In this document: piece after piece, positions 41,574 to 53,080 of the stretch
How the letters are laid out: every line of letters begins with the position of its first letter
Position numbering within the stretch: position 1 is the stretch's first letter
Source: Cinclus cinclus
Lineage: Eukaryota > Chordata > Aves > Passeriformes > Cinclidae
NCBI RefSeq assembly: GCF_963662255.1
Contig: NC_085047.1
Span: 19,378,258 to 19,442,257, forward strand
Direction of reading: 5' to 3'
Length of the DNA stretch: 64,000 nucleotides
The notes under the pieces: model-generated
What the model saw: only the letters and a program-made list of their open reading frames with translations
Databases searched by the model: none
Told to the model about the DNA's origin: nothing
Program-made: the position numbers and the translations under genes

Positions 41574-41596
41574 GTACTTTGTAAAGTACAAAGTAC
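41574..41596. repeat. 9-bp inverted repeat, 5-base loop
   Basis: GTACTTTGT (41574-41582), AAAGT, then ACAAAGTAC (41588-41596), a perfect palindromic stem. It lies about 80 bases before the 3' end of the CR1 copy on the minus strand and is outside that element. Confidence 0.9.
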
Positions 41597-41678
41597 CTGT
41601 CTCCCGCAGAGAATCCAATACTGTTTTTGAAATAACAGCAGAAGAGTATCCAGGGGCCACAACAGCTTCAGAAAAACT

Positions 41679-41998
41679 ATAGAATGGTTTGGGTTAGAAG
41701 GGACCTCAAAGACCATCTTGTCCAAGCCCCTTACCATGGGCAGGGACACCTTTCAGTAGGTCAAGTTGCTCAGAGTTTCATCCAATCTGGTCAGGAATAC
41801 TTCCAGGCATGGGGCATCCACAGGTTCTCTGGGCAACCTGCTGCAGAGCCTCATCACCCCCACAGTCAGGAACTTCTACTTAGTATCTAAACTAAATCAA
41901 CCTAATGCAATTTAAAGCCCTTCCTCCCCCTCCTATCACCCTTGGAAAAAATCCATCTTCAGCTCTCTTGCAAATACTATTTAGGTACTACTGCAAGG
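41679..41998 (-). mobile_element. CR1 LINE, 3' fragment (minus strand)
   Basis: This is the clearest CR1 in the window. The plus strand reads the reverse complement of the CR1 3' end in unbroken order: 'atagaatggtttgggttaga' (41679-41698), 'gggacctcaaagaccatctt' (41700-41719), 'ccatgggcagggacacc' (41734-41750), a 'ggcatccacaggttctctgggcaacctg' type segment (41813-41840), then the tract ending near 'ttaggtact' (41981-41989). The sense strand is therefore minus, and the element is 5'-truncated to roughly 320 bases. It covers the 3' untranslated region and at most the last codons of ORF2. It is moderately diverged and can make no protein. Overlapping open frames (41561-41749 minus, 41684-41890 plus) are incidental. 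Confidence 0.95.
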
Positions 41999-42170
41999 AG
42001 CAAAAAAGTGAGCAGATATCAATTTGTAGTACATAAATTTTTCTTAATTGTACTTCAAAACTAAAGGAAGAAAGATATCTGGGGTTGAAGAGAAAGAGCA
42101 TTGTTTCTTCAGACATCTAATATTTCTCTGAGGTTTTCTTAATCTGTTTCTGACAAGATATACCCTGCCC

Positions 42171-42225
42171 TGTAACTTTTTCTTGTCCCCCATGCCCTGT
42201 TGTTGTTGGGCAGGGGAAAGTTACA
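42171..42225. repeat. Palindromic end of LTR family A
   Basis: TGTAACTTT at 42171-42179 pairs with AAAGTTACA at 42217-42225. Inside it CCCC and TGCCC pair with GGGCA and GGGG around a TGTTGTTGT loop. The result is an imperfect hairpin of about 55 bases at the 3' end of the LTR. The related copy at 49.5 kb retains part of the same arrangement (TGTAGCTTAAACC ... GGTTACA). Confidence 0.75.
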
Positions 42226-42637
42226 AGGTTTGTGAACGCTGGCTTTTCAGGCACTTAGCTTTGTAGTTTCTCACAGAAACCTATAGTTTCCAGCCGGAAT
42301 AAAAAGACTGGGAGAGGAGCTCAGACTTTTTCCACAGGCTTTATCATCCATGAAGGGGTCAGGCTACAAATCCAGAGATGGGGGGGATCACAAGTAAACC
42401 AATGGAAAGCAGAGTTAACACATTTTGGCCAACTATATTATCTTTCTTTGGGACAACCAATTATAAAGAATCAAACCTAACCAATAATATTCTAAAAAGA
42501 TAAGAAAAGCTTACATTCCTTCTAGCATGAGTCATTCTAAGCAAGTAGGTTTTTTTTATCTCAAAGAAAGTGCCAGGGGGCCCTCACAGGGGTATCTGCA
42601 GAGGGATTCATCTCCTCTACACTTTCCCAATCTTACA
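42171..42637 (-). mobile_element. Solo ERV LTR, family A, minus-strand copy
   Basis: On the minus strand the segment begins TGTAAGATTGGG and ends AGTTACA, so it has TG...CA ends. Its body aligns by eye along most of its length with the plus-strand segment at 49017-49557. Shared blocks include 'atccctctgcagatacccct', 'ttgattctttataattggtt', an 'attggtttactt' CCAAT-type box followed by 'gatcccccca', and 'gcctgtggaaaaagtctgag' then 'tctcccagtct'. Compared with the other copy it lacks roughly 35 bases that contain the TATA box. No retroviral internal region is adjacent. I could not find a matching target duplication at these ends (upstream CTGCCC, downstream AAAAGT). The ends may therefore be slightly wrong, or the duplication has decayed. 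Confidence 0.75.
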
Positions 42638-45600
42638 AAAAGTAGTTGGAAAATATTTTTAAACTACAATGCAACCAGTAAGTAAGAAGTAAAAGTAAAT
42701 TACACCTATGTCTTTATTTATGACACCAGAGACTGAAAAAGTAATGAAGAAAAACTCTAGGGAAATCTATCATTTTACATCACTGGTAAAATAAATCCTT
42801 CTCATGCAATGATGAAACGCCCTCAACCCAAAACATTGCAGGAAGCTGACAGCATACCACCACTGTCTTTACGAGGTGATCTCTAAGGTATACCAGGTAT
42901 GGGACTTTGCAGAGTCTGCAGCAAAAAATAGAAATTAACTTCTCTCATGAGGAAAAGCAGTTTTCTCTTGTACCTCTTTTTGCCTCACATTTACACAATT
43001 CCATTGAACAAAGCCCAAGGACTCTCAGGAGATTGGCTGAACAGTATCAAATGCAAAAAAGATTTAATCTTCAGATTTGTGGGACTTCAAAGTTTCAAAC
43101 ATTCTGTAAAACATAAGTCTGCATACTATCTTTAATTTATATCCATACATTTATCACAGTTAAGTTTGTAAAAACCTCAAAGCAGATTTAAGGCATGGAA
43201 GAAGAATTTTCCTAAAGCACTCATGTTTCTGTGGTCTGTTTCAAATCAAAATTTCTTTCCTTTGATTTATCAAAACCAAAAATAGACTAATGTCATCTGA
43301 ATTCTAGTTTCTTGCTTTCCTGCCACTCGTCTGCCAAAACATCCCATACACTATTCTTACCCAGGGTTGCATTGATCCTTACAGACATCTAAGGGCTCTG
43401 CTAGAATATTTAAGGGCTATAGGTTTGCATCTCTCAGCAGAGAGAAGCTGAAGAATTTGTAGAGCAAAAGCACAGTTAAACATAGAAAAAGAAACACACA
43501 AAGCAAGAAGACTTAAAGCATGACATTGAAACTCAACAGGTTTCTGTATGAACCGGGGCCATTTATTCGAACACATGCAAGACATTCTCTGTTTCTACCT
43601 ATGTTCTTTTAGCAGAGGGTTTATTACATTTAAAGTAGTATCAGCAGAGGAATAATTTTGCATTTCATAAATTAGATCAATTTTTGTTGACACAACAGAC
43701 ACTATAGAAGGGTGACAACGTTAGAGCTAGAAATCACAGGTAAGAAAAACCCTCAAAGCCTTTCCCATTTTTTTGCCCAGAAGGCAAATTACCTATTTTT
43801 TACAACAAATGCATTTTAGACTAGCTCAAGATCCCACTAAGAAGCATCTAGTTATTACCTGCTTGTTTATGTAAGTGCCTCTTTACTGTGCAAGTGAAGT
43901 GTATTGCAAAAACTTTAATTGCAGCAGAAGATATCTAAACATCCAAATACTTTCAAGCACCTGAGGGGGCAATAACACTGTCCAAGGAATCAGCCTTGCA
44001 GAACCTAGACTTCAAGCCAGAGCCATCTGAACAAATAGTTCTCCAGCAATCTTATCTGTTAACAACCTGATAACTTTTTCAAGCATCTGGTTTCCTTCCT
44101 ACTTGTGAGTAGTTGTCAAATCTGTTAAAGGAATGGGGAACAGAAAGAAGCTGGGCAGTCAACTAAGAGGAACTTGCCTCCAGCTGAGGAGGGGTAGACA
44201 AACAGTGGCATAAAGATGGACAGTCTTGGGTTTGATTGCTTATCTAAGAACAAACAGCTGAGTTCAGTCCCTGGCTCAGCCGCAAAGTTTTCAGTACCTT
44301 CAGGTAAGATTCCTGCATGAGCCCAGCCATCTGGGAGGAAATAGATAAAAAAAATATAAAGAAAAAAATGCTATGTTAAATGTTGTATGTATAGAAGATT
44401 ATAACATCCACATCTATTTTGTACATAAGGCACATATATTTCTCCATGAGTTTGTTCATATTTCCTCTCATGCCAAAGGAAAATTCATTCAAATCTCTTG
44501 TTACCTTATAAGAATTTTAATTACTGATAAAACAAGAAGAGATGCAAGAAATTCCTCTTTCTCCTCTCTGGGGATGACAGCTATCAATTTCCTTTGCTTT
44601 TCTAGAAGGTGCCAGTAAAGCAGCATTTGCTCTTGTGGAAAAGAATTGGGAAGTGGAAACAAAAAGAGAGGAGTCAGTCTGAAAAAAGTGGTGGTTTATT
44701 TACCCATTTGTTTTGATTTAGATTCATCAACACAATAATCTGACCTAAAAAAGCAGTTAAGGAAAAAAAAAACACCCACATCACCAAACTACAAATATAA
44801 CCAACAGTGTGGTTCATGTAATCTGACAAATAACATTTTGCTGGGTGTTTTTAATATATAATGTAACAGAAAAATTGTAACAGGAAGATAAAGCTTTGAG
44901 ACTAAACCATAATGCAGAGAGAGAAACAGGGATGTGAGAACATGCACAAGGCTGAGTAAATTCACAGAAAATGTTCCCCCTCTCCATTACTTCTTCTCTT
45001 TCTAACAGACACAGAATGCCCTTACAATCCTATTTGTTCCTCTAGCTAACATGAACATTTAATAGCAGAATGGCAGGTGTACCACTTCTGGCTACTTCAC
45101 TAAGTCATTCACAAAGGGTTTTTTCTGCCATCTGCATATATCCATAATTACTCAATGTCAGTTATTTTGTCTTCCAACGTGAAGTATGATTAGACAAATT
45201 TTTTTCCATAAAAACTGTGTTCAGGCCAGTTCTTTGTATGTGGGAACTCAAACTACTGAACAGCCCTCAGAAATCATGGAGCAGTGTTATATGCAATGAC
45301 CTCATGACATCCAGCCATTTAACCAGAGGTGCAATTCAAGTGAGGCGCTGGCAAAACACATGGGGTTTTTTTGCAGTATCCCCTCAATGCTACTCCAGCT
45401 ATCATTTCCCATCTCCCCTCCTCAGTTTCCAGAACCTGGGAGGGCAGACAGAGGAGCTAGTGTGGTGTTGGAAAGAAATGGGGGTGGAATGGGGCTGAAC
45501 AAAGATCCCAGGAGATCAAGGGCCAAGCTTTTTTCCCCTCCTCCCATAAGTGCTCAATAGCTATTTACAAAATAAAAGAGATTTAATTTCTTGCTACCAA

Positions 45601-45779
45601 AATCATGCCAGCATAGGTGTGCCAAGGCAGAGGATTAAAGAAATATTTACAAAAGACCCACCAGCATCTCAAGGGATTGAATGTCTTCAGAAAGCCACAG
45701 TGTGGCCCAAGAGCCCTGGACACATATCTCTCCCAGGGCTGTTGTGCTTGCACACAAAGTGTTAATCCCCCAAGCTCAG

Positions 45780-45850
45780 TATTTGACCCAGTCCTGTTCA
45801 ATGTCTCTATTGATGATCCATCCCAAAAATCTGTTCTCTGGGCTGAATAA
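45780..45850 (+). pseudogene. Trace of CR1-type reverse transcriptase (ORF2 fragment)
   Basis: Translated on the plus strand, 45782-45817 reads FDPVLFNVSIDD. This resembles the conserved LINE reverse-transcriptase stretch of the form LGPxLFNxFINDL, which CR1 elements carry upstream of the catalytic FADD motif. The nucleotide block 'cagtcctgttcaatgtctctattgatgatc' is also close to CR1 ORF2 as I remember it. The match ends quickly: the FADD box is not seen, the frame closes at 45850, and neighbouring bases are not clearly CR1. It is a dead relic. The short length means chance similarity cannot be excluded without an alignment. Confidence 0.45.
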
Positions 45851-46253
45851 GACGTCCAACAGTGACCCACAGAGCACCTGGAGAGAACACCTACCAAGAC
45901 CTCAAGAGTGCAAATTCAGCCTGTCATTTTAGTCTTACAGGGGCAAAAGAAAATGCCAATCTAGTCTTGCAGCTGGTTTTAGATCACCCTTCCCAAAAAT
46001 CTTATTACTCCTTCCACAGAAAGTGTGCCACAGTCTCCTTCTCCAGTCCTTTCAAAATAAATTGAAATTTCAATTCACTATAGATCTTGGGGGGTGAGGA
46101 AGAGTAGAAGAGAATCCACTACGGTGCTCATCCTTAAGGTCAACAGCCGCACTGGGAATTCGCATCAATAACAATCCAAGCCAAGGAGAGATCAATAAAT
46201 TCAGATGACATCTCTGTATGTAACTGGGGTCCTCACATCCCCGCTCCTCCTCT

Positions 46254-46280
46254 CCCCCCCAAATAAATAAATAAATAAAT
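46254..46280. repeat. C7 plus (AAAT)5 microsatellite
   Basis: Seven C residues are followed by five perfect AAAT units. This is a simple repeat with probable length variation. Confidence 0.95.
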
Positions 46281-47800
46281 GTAGGGAAAGCATACACAAG
46301 TCTGACACCTTTTTTTCCCATAAGGCTCAAGAGATCTCGGCTTACGGACAGTTTGCCTCCACATACTACTATTAGCTGTATATTTTGCCAGTACAAGTGG
46401 GGAAGGAGAGAGAGAAAAAATTATCTATTCTATGGAAATAAAGAGATTTTCTTTCAGCCACATCTCAACATGTTTTTCCATTTTTTCTCCTCTTTCTGTT
46501 TACAAGAATTTCAACAAAAGTCTCGACTAGAAGATGAAACTGTATAATTTCCATTTCATTGAATGCAAAGCTTTTATTTTTACAAATCCTCAGGTTTTCC
46601 CATTAGGCCTCTGTAAAGAAAAGGAACAGTTGTGATACCATGCATATATACAATATGATGTGCATGAAGTACATCTAAAAATAAAATTAAAATCTCCAAG
46701 ACAGATGTAATGAGAGTTTTGCAGGAAAAGTTATCAACATTAACATACTAGTTCTAATTTATTCTACTTCATGCATTTAAATTTATTAACTTCAGGCTTT
46801 ATGTTGGCTACAGAGTGTGGCTCTGCATTCCTGAGTCAGCTGATAATGAACAGTTAAGTTCCAATAAATTGGAAAGGTGAAGTAAGGTAAGCCTAACTAA
46901 TGGAAGAAAATGATGCCAGTGCAAATCCAATACACCACAGTAAAGCAGCAGCAGCACAAAAATATTCCACCGTATGTTTCAAGGGCTGGCTGAAGCTTCA
47001 CGCAGAAAGCTTTGATGTTTCCACTGTAATTTAGAATGTCAATACTACCACGGTAGAAAACTTGTTTCCATCAATTAAATACTTGATTTTTAGACTCCAC
47101 TTATGAAGAATGTCTGCTTCCTCAAATTCAGTCTACTCCAGCTCATCTTATGTTTTGGAGCATGTAAGACAGGGGATGTACCACTCTACTTTTGTGTTTT
47201 GTTTGTAACAGTCTGGCTTTAGATTGAAGGGCAAAATGGGTATATGGCAATTTTCTAATTCAGAAACCATCTGCACTCTCTTTCCAGCAATCCAAGTGGG
47301 AATTTGTGTAAAAATCAGGTGAATCCCAAACATTTTGGCAAACTGAAAAATGCACATCTATAAAACACATACACAAATTAAGGCCTTATCCATGGTGAAG
47401 AGCAGCACATCACATTAACAAAAGCTTGTGAAAAGATCCACAGAAAAACAAGAACTAGAGGCACTGACAAGAAATCAAACTTCTGGGGACAAATGGCTCC
47501 ATCTCCCTGCTCAGTCCAATGTTGCCCATTCACAGCTTTTGGGTTAGCATGACCTTTTTCAGGGAAGCAGAAAAAGGAAAAAAAATTGACAATGCTTGAA
47601 TATCACAAAATAAACAGATGCTTCTCTCATCTGGTACCACGTCTTCCCCATGAAATCAAGTTGCACAGAAGAATGTGGACAGTAAATCCACATTAAGGCA
47701 CTGAAACAGAGCTGCCTCATTTTCCCGAAGTTGCTAATTACATGGGACCTCCTAGACCAGAAAATAGGGACTTCTTTTTCTCCTCCTGCCATACCCCTAC

Positions 47801-47847
47801 ATTTTTGTTTGGGTTTTTTATCTTGTTTTGTTTTTTGGGTTTTTTTA
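47801..47847 (+). repeat. T/G-rich low-complexity tract
   Basis: Composed of T6-7 blocks joined by GGG and TTGTTTTG. It disrupts an otherwise more balanced-composition segment (about 47700-48200) and creates the lysine-rich middle of the chance frame on the opposite strand. Confidence 0.85.
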
Positions 47848-49016
47848 AGTCCAGAAGAGAGCATGCTTTCAAAGGAACTCTGATCTCCGCTTTGGTCTGC
47901 ATCATCAAGCAGCCCCACAGCAAGATCACTTACTTCCAAATGAAATTTGGGTGGCAGATGCACACCAGCATCACACCCAATGCTCTGCATCTTTGGATGG
48001 CCGTTCTGTGCACAGCCCAAAGCTGAAGTCTGCAAAGATGTTTGCAGTCCAAGGCAAACATCCCAGAAAATACGTACACCCTGCACAACCTGTCCTCAGT
48101 GATGTTGCTGACACTGTTGCAAACCACCTGCAGCAAACCTTCACGCAGAGGACAGGCCTGTACTTCCCATGTGCTCCCCACTAAGCGATGGATGGGATGT
48201 GTCCTAATTTTTCAGCTCCATGACAGATGGGAAAAGTCTGAATTAAAGTGAACTCTGTGAAGATCTGTGTCTAATGCTTGCGATATTAAGACAAAAAACC
48301 CACTCCCTGCATATGTTAGCATAGTTCTACTTTGCATGGTTAAAAATATAGTCTTACTTTAGGGATCTGAACTTGGTCATACTGTGCACACACATTAATT
48401 TCTATTTTTTTGTCAAATTGAAAAGTTTTCTGTCTGTGCTACTGTATTTCTGTAGTAAAAGATCGAGGGACAGCTACACTCTGAGGATAAAAGTAAAACT
48501 GTCTCAAGGCAGAATGTCAGTTAATGTTATAAAGACAGTCCAACTTTATTCAGAAGCCCCTGAGGCATTACATATAATGCCAAGAGAAGAAAAGTGTACC
48601 CCCTGAAGACCTTACCACATAAACAGATGTCCAGAAAAATGGTGAGAATTGAGCCAGGAGAAGGAAGAAAAAAATGGAGGAAAAAAGACACAGCCATAAC
48701 CTCCTCATCCTTCAGGAGGAAGGCCCAGAATATCTCAATGCTGCTGGTCAGCATGGCTCATCAACCACAAAATATAAAAGCAACCTGTGCCCATTCTCTC
48801 CACACCCAAATTCTCTCTCTTCTCCGCTCCCCATCCCACTCACTTGCAATAAAAATTAAAGCACATTTGTAACTATATGGTAGACTAACATCATAGTGGC
48901 AAATGTTGAAACAATCAAAGCAGTGACCTCCTGGTGAAGTTACGAACCCATCTTCTCCTTGGCTTCACTTTGCAGAGCCTGGGACAGAGGCATCCGATCC
49001 ACTTTATAGGAGCTGA

Positions 49017-49557
49017 TGTAATGAACACCAATCGTATGCCCTTGGGCAGCACCAAGCTGTTCTGCACCTGTAGAGGAGACAGATCCCTCTGCAGATACCC
49101 CTGTGAAGCCCCCTTGGTATTCTCTCTGAGATAAGAAAAACTATTTAATTATAATGACTAATGCTAGAAAAATGTTAGAACCTTGTTATCTTTTTAGAAG
49201 ATGGTTGGTTAGAATTGATTCTTTATAATTGGTTGTTTTACACAAAGAACACTAATGTAGTTGCACAGTGTTTCAGTTCTGTACCCTATTGGTTTACTTC
49301 TGATCCCCCCACCGAACCCTATAAAAGTACATGTACTAACCCATGTACTGTATTTGGATTGCTGCTGGACCCTCTTCACGGGAGAAAAAAAAGCCTGTGG
49401 AAAAAGTCTGAGCTGTTCTCCCAGTCTCTTTCCATCTGCTGAAGAAGGTCTCTGTGAACGAAGATGAAATCATATAAGAACTGACTGCCTTACATAGGCA
49501 GTGCTTACAGACCTTGTAGCTTAAACCTGCTCGAGAAGAATGGGGAGAAAGGTTACA
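49017..49557 (+). mobile_element. Solo ERV LTR, family A, plus-strand copy
   Basis: This aligns by eye with the minus-strand segment 42171-42637, from about 49069 (TGTAGAGGAGA) to the TTACA end at 49557. It shows ordered promoter-like signals on the plus strand: an ATTGG (inverted CCAAT) at 49288-49292 and a TATAAAA box at 49320-49326 within CCCTATAAAAGTAC. Further downstream is the conserved GCCTGTGGAAAAAGTCTGAG block (49392-49411). The 5' limit is uncertain: TGTAATG at 49017 fits the TGTAA start of the other copy, but the first 50 bases do not align well. Neither end shows a clear target duplication. No internal viral genes flank it, which fits a solo LTR. Confidence 0.75.
49320..49326 (+). 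promoter_or_regulatory. TATA box of LTR family A
   Basis: TATAAAA lies 28 bases after an inverted CCAAT box (49288-49292), within the U3-like part of the LTR. The sister copy at 42171-42637 has lost this segment. Whether the promoter is still active cannot be told from sequence. Confidence 0.6.
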
Positions 49558-49852
49558 CGTACCTATCTTGGTTAGGCTGGAAATCCATAGTACCCTCCAA
49601 GATAAATTTTATACAAAAATCAAACCAACATTTTAATAAACACCTCATCAGGTTTTTTATTTTTTTTCCCATGTCATTAAATTGGATTAGGAGGGAAAGT
49701 TAATAACCTGGATAATCATGTTTGTTTAAATCTTCTGCAAGATTTACTTCACAAGAAAAAGCACATCTTTTTTTTTTTCTCTGCCATGAATAACATTTTG
49801 GCAAAGTGAAAAAAAAATTATAGATGCCAATCTAGCAAAACTCGTCACACAT

Positions 49853-50453
49853 TGCCATGGTTTAACTTCAGCCAGCAACCAAGCACCACGTAGCCTTTCA
49901 TTCATTCTCCTCCACTTGGGATGCACAAAAAATTGGCAGTTGGGATGCACAAAAAATTGGAAGAGTAAAGGTAAGAATACTTGTGGGCAAAAACAATTTA
50001 ATAGGATAAAGCAAAAGCTGGGCACTCAAGCAAAGCAAAACCAGGAATTCATTCACTGCTTCCTGTGGATAGGCAGGAGGTTCAGCCATTCCCCGGAAAG
50101 CAGGGCTCCATCAGCTGTAATCATGACTTGGGAACACAAGTACTATCACTCTGAACATCACCTCCTACCCCAGCTTTATATGCAGAATGTGACTCCACAT
50201 AGTGTGGGATATCCCCCGTGGTCACTGGGGGTCAGCTTCCTGGCTGTGTCCCCTGCCAGCCTCTTGTGCACCCCAGCCCTCCTGTTTGTGAGGTGGTGTG
50301 AGAGGCAGGAAAGCCCTTGGCTCTATCAGCAATTCTCAGCAGTAGCTAAAACAGCCCTGTGCTATCCACACAGTTTCCAGCACAAGTCCCAGACACAGCC
50401 CCATATTAGTAACTGTAAGGAAAATCAATTCTACCCCAGTCAAAACCAGCACA
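49853..50453 (-). mobile_element. Solo ERV LTR, family B, about 600 bp (minus strand)
   Basis: On the minus strand the segment starts TGTGCTGGTTTTGACTGGGG and ends with TTAAACCATGGCA. This beginning and the 'catataaagctgggg' promoter region belong to an LTR that I recall as widespread in bird genomes. In minus-strand order there are a TATA box (plus-strand TTTATA, 50175-50180), the 'ggagccctgctttcc' block (50095-50110), and an ATTAAA polyadenylation signal (plus-strand TTTAAT, 49997-50002). No flanking proviral genes are seen. A direct CACAT occurs at 49848-49852 and again at 50450-50454, but the second overlaps the LTR end by four bases, so it is not clean evidence for a target duplication. 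A 190-codon plus-strand frame (49916-50488) is antisense to the LTR and not a gene. Confidence 0.9.
49916..49960. repeat. 24-bp tandem duplication inside LTR family B
   Basis: TTGGGATGCACAAAAAATTGG occurs at 49916-49936 and again, identical over 21 bases, at 49940-49960, separated by CAG. It lies in the U5-like end of the LTR, downstream of the polyadenylation signal on the minus strand. Confidence 0.95.
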
Positions 50454-53080
50454 TACAGGAACAATTTAAGTGGTACAAAGTGTATTAACCAATTCAGCCA
50501 CATAAGGACTCGCAGAATATGGCTTTTGCTTTTTAAATAAAAACTGCCAGGGCATCAAAGGCAAAGAATAGATAGAAAAAAATCACAAATCACAAATTTA
50601 CACATTTCCCCACCTGTTAAAATACTCTGTTGTGTTAAGATATTGCCATTTTCCTACCTTTATTTAACTTTGGAGTATTTGATAGGTAGCCTCTAAAAAC
50701 TCATGTTCTTACAGCATTTCATCTTGTTGGTTTCCTTAATATAGGATTATAATTCCAGATCTCATGGCTGCAATTAAAGCAGGAAGACTCCATATCAGCA
50801 CAGCCCCCCTAAATACTACTGATATTTTGATTTATATTTTCAGTATTTCACATTAATTTTAGTAGCATAAAATTGAATATTGCAATTGAACTTTTTTTTT
50901 CATATATTGAAGCAATTTAGAGAGGAAACTAGATGCAGATTGTTAAGAAAACTAATGGCTATTGGAGTTTTTGTGTGTATATATATGCATATATGTATGG
51001 GGTGAATTTTGACATTGATTTTAACATTAATTTTATGCTTGCTAGTTTTTGCAACAGTTTTTGCTTCATATAATGCTGACATAATTCCTAGTGCTAAAAT
51101 AGTTTAAACTTTGCAAAATAGAAAAGTACTAGCTGTGTATAAGAGAGCTCATATAATACGTATCAACAAAGTATACCTAAATTTGTGTTGTTTATATCCA
51201 AGTTTATGTCATTTAATTGAAAATTTCTATTTCTTTTCTAGATAATAATGTCATACATTAACAGCAAATAAGGGCCTGAACACCCCTCTCTTGACAAAGT
51301 ATGACAGTATTTTTTATGAGCCCACCCACAGAGAAACTTCATACAATGGCTTTGTAAAAGGGAGTGAACTTCCTTCAGCTCTGCATGCACTGGTGAGCAC
51401 CCTATCAGTAGGCAGATGAATCAGAGGCTTCTCCTGACTGTTTTCACCCTGTTAACCATGTATTTAAAACCAGATCTGGACCATTAATGCATTTCACACG
51501 GAGCAAAGCAATACTCTGTAGAGAAGGACTTTCAAGTAACTTCTAATTTAAGCTTCAAACTAAACAACAAAGTAGACAGGAGAGTTGTTGGCTGGAGAGC
51601 TTGACTTCTCTGCAATACTTTTTTATGCTTTAGCTCTGCAGAAATTAAAGGACTGCTACAAGAGTCACTGGATAAACTGCACTTTTTTAAATGCAGGTGT
51701 CAGTCTTGATGATAATAAGTATCCCTTCTGCTTTGAAAACTTTGGAACCAATAGCAACAGAAGGAGACATGGATTCGCAGAGGGTGCCACTAAAACAATC
51801 ATCCTTTCACTATTGTACCAAACAATCACCAAACAAAATTGCCTTAGCATAAAACCTGATTTGAACAACTCTTTCAGCAATACATAATACCCCGAAGAAT
51901 TCTCCTAAAAACAGCAGCAGATTTTTATCAGCTAAGTTATAAACAAATTTGGATGCAGTAGGATGCAATCCACCAGTTTGCTCAAAATGAGATTTTACTT
52001 TATTTGTCTAATGTTCAAGAATGTTCTGTCAATATTTTTTCATTTTATGCTTCTCACTACAAATAGGAAGACCAAGAAAGGAAGTGAGACTTGAGAGCCC
52101 AGAGAATAATACACAGCCATACTTACCACAGCTACTGCCACCATTTGCCCAGGAATTTCTGCAGAGAAGATTTAGGTTTGATAGGCATGGAGAATGACTG
52201 AAAATGAGGAGGAGCAGGAACAGGGGTCTGTGAAGGACAAGTGCTGGTAGCTCTCAGATTAGCTAGGTAGTCTTAAATTAGCTGCACACCTCTGTGCAGC
52301 TTCTCCAGACAGCCAGATTGCAAGAAAGACAGGCAATAAACCCAAATTAACCACAAAGGTGGCATGGAAATGAGAGACTTACTGTCTCCCACAGGCTTAT
52401 CAACTCCAAGATCCTAAGTTGTAGGAAAAAAGCCATCACAAGACCAGCAGCCTGGAGGTCTTCCCTTGTATTAATTACCAATGTACAAAATCCTGCCCAG
52501 ACAACTGGGATGTGTGCATCCTGATCCTGGGGCCAGGCAGCTGAACAGGCTACTCAGTTTCACACTGTCCTATGCATTTCACTACATGTGGTTAAATGCA
52601 GAAGTGCAAACAATTGAAATCAGTTTTGTTATAAAATAAAATCATCTTCCTCTTCTGTAATGTCTCTGAGATTTGCTACATCACTGACACCATAAAGAAA
52701 CAGTCTCTTAGAGTCCAAAGTGCAAAACAGGTTTGGAGACCCTGAATTCTGTATCGAACTAGAATCATCAGCAAAATTCTACCAGAAAGGCATAGAAATT
52801 ATGCAAGGAAGATTTTTCTGTAGTGTATATTTTAATGTGGGAATAAATGACATGACAAAAACAAAAACACCAAACAGCCAATTTTCATAAAAATTACCAA
52901 GGAGTTTAGGAAACTAAAGCACTGAAAGAAACTCTAGATGACTTGCTAGGGACTCTCTACCCTCTCTAACTCTCTCTGCAATTCCCAAGCCAGAGAAGAA
53001 TGCAGCCTAAGAACTTCAGATGTCCGTGTTTATATACCCTGCAATAAAATCTGCCTATTACAACTTAAAACAGAAGGGCA
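50454..53080. other. Unassigned AT-rich sequence
   Basis: No gene or recognised repeat in 2.6 kb between two LTRs. Open frames are at most 100 codons (51585-51887, plus) and show no recognised motif. Confidence 0.6.

Larger units (their letters stand above)
42638..49016. other. Unassigned sequence between two inverted same-family LTRs
   Basis: Apart from the CR1 reverse-transcriptase trace near 45.8 kb and simple repeats, nothing is recognised in these 6.4 kb. In particular there are no gag, pol or env-like frames, so the flanking LTRs do not bound a provirus; they are in opposite orientations in any case. The 175-codon minus-strand frame at 47559-48086 has a low-complexity K/Q-rich middle produced by a T/G tract and no recognised domain. 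Confidence 0.55.

Noticed and set aside
47559..48086. 175-codon minus-strand open frame
   Set aside because: No recognised domain; the lysine/glutamine-rich centre comes from a T/G tract on the other strand, and other frames overlap it. Probably chance.
42171..49557. A possible provirus bounded by the two family-A LTRs
   Set aside because: The LTRs are in opposite orientation, and the interval contains no gag, pol or env-like sequence.
49848..50454. CACAT as a target duplication for the family-B LTR
   Set aside because: The right-hand CACAT overlaps the TGTG start of the LTR by four bases, so the match may be coincidental.
49916..50488. 190-codon plus-strand open frame, the longest in the window
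   Set aside because: It runs antisense through the family-B LTR, and its repeated start (around GCTKNWQLG) reflects the 24-base duplication. No domain is recognisable.
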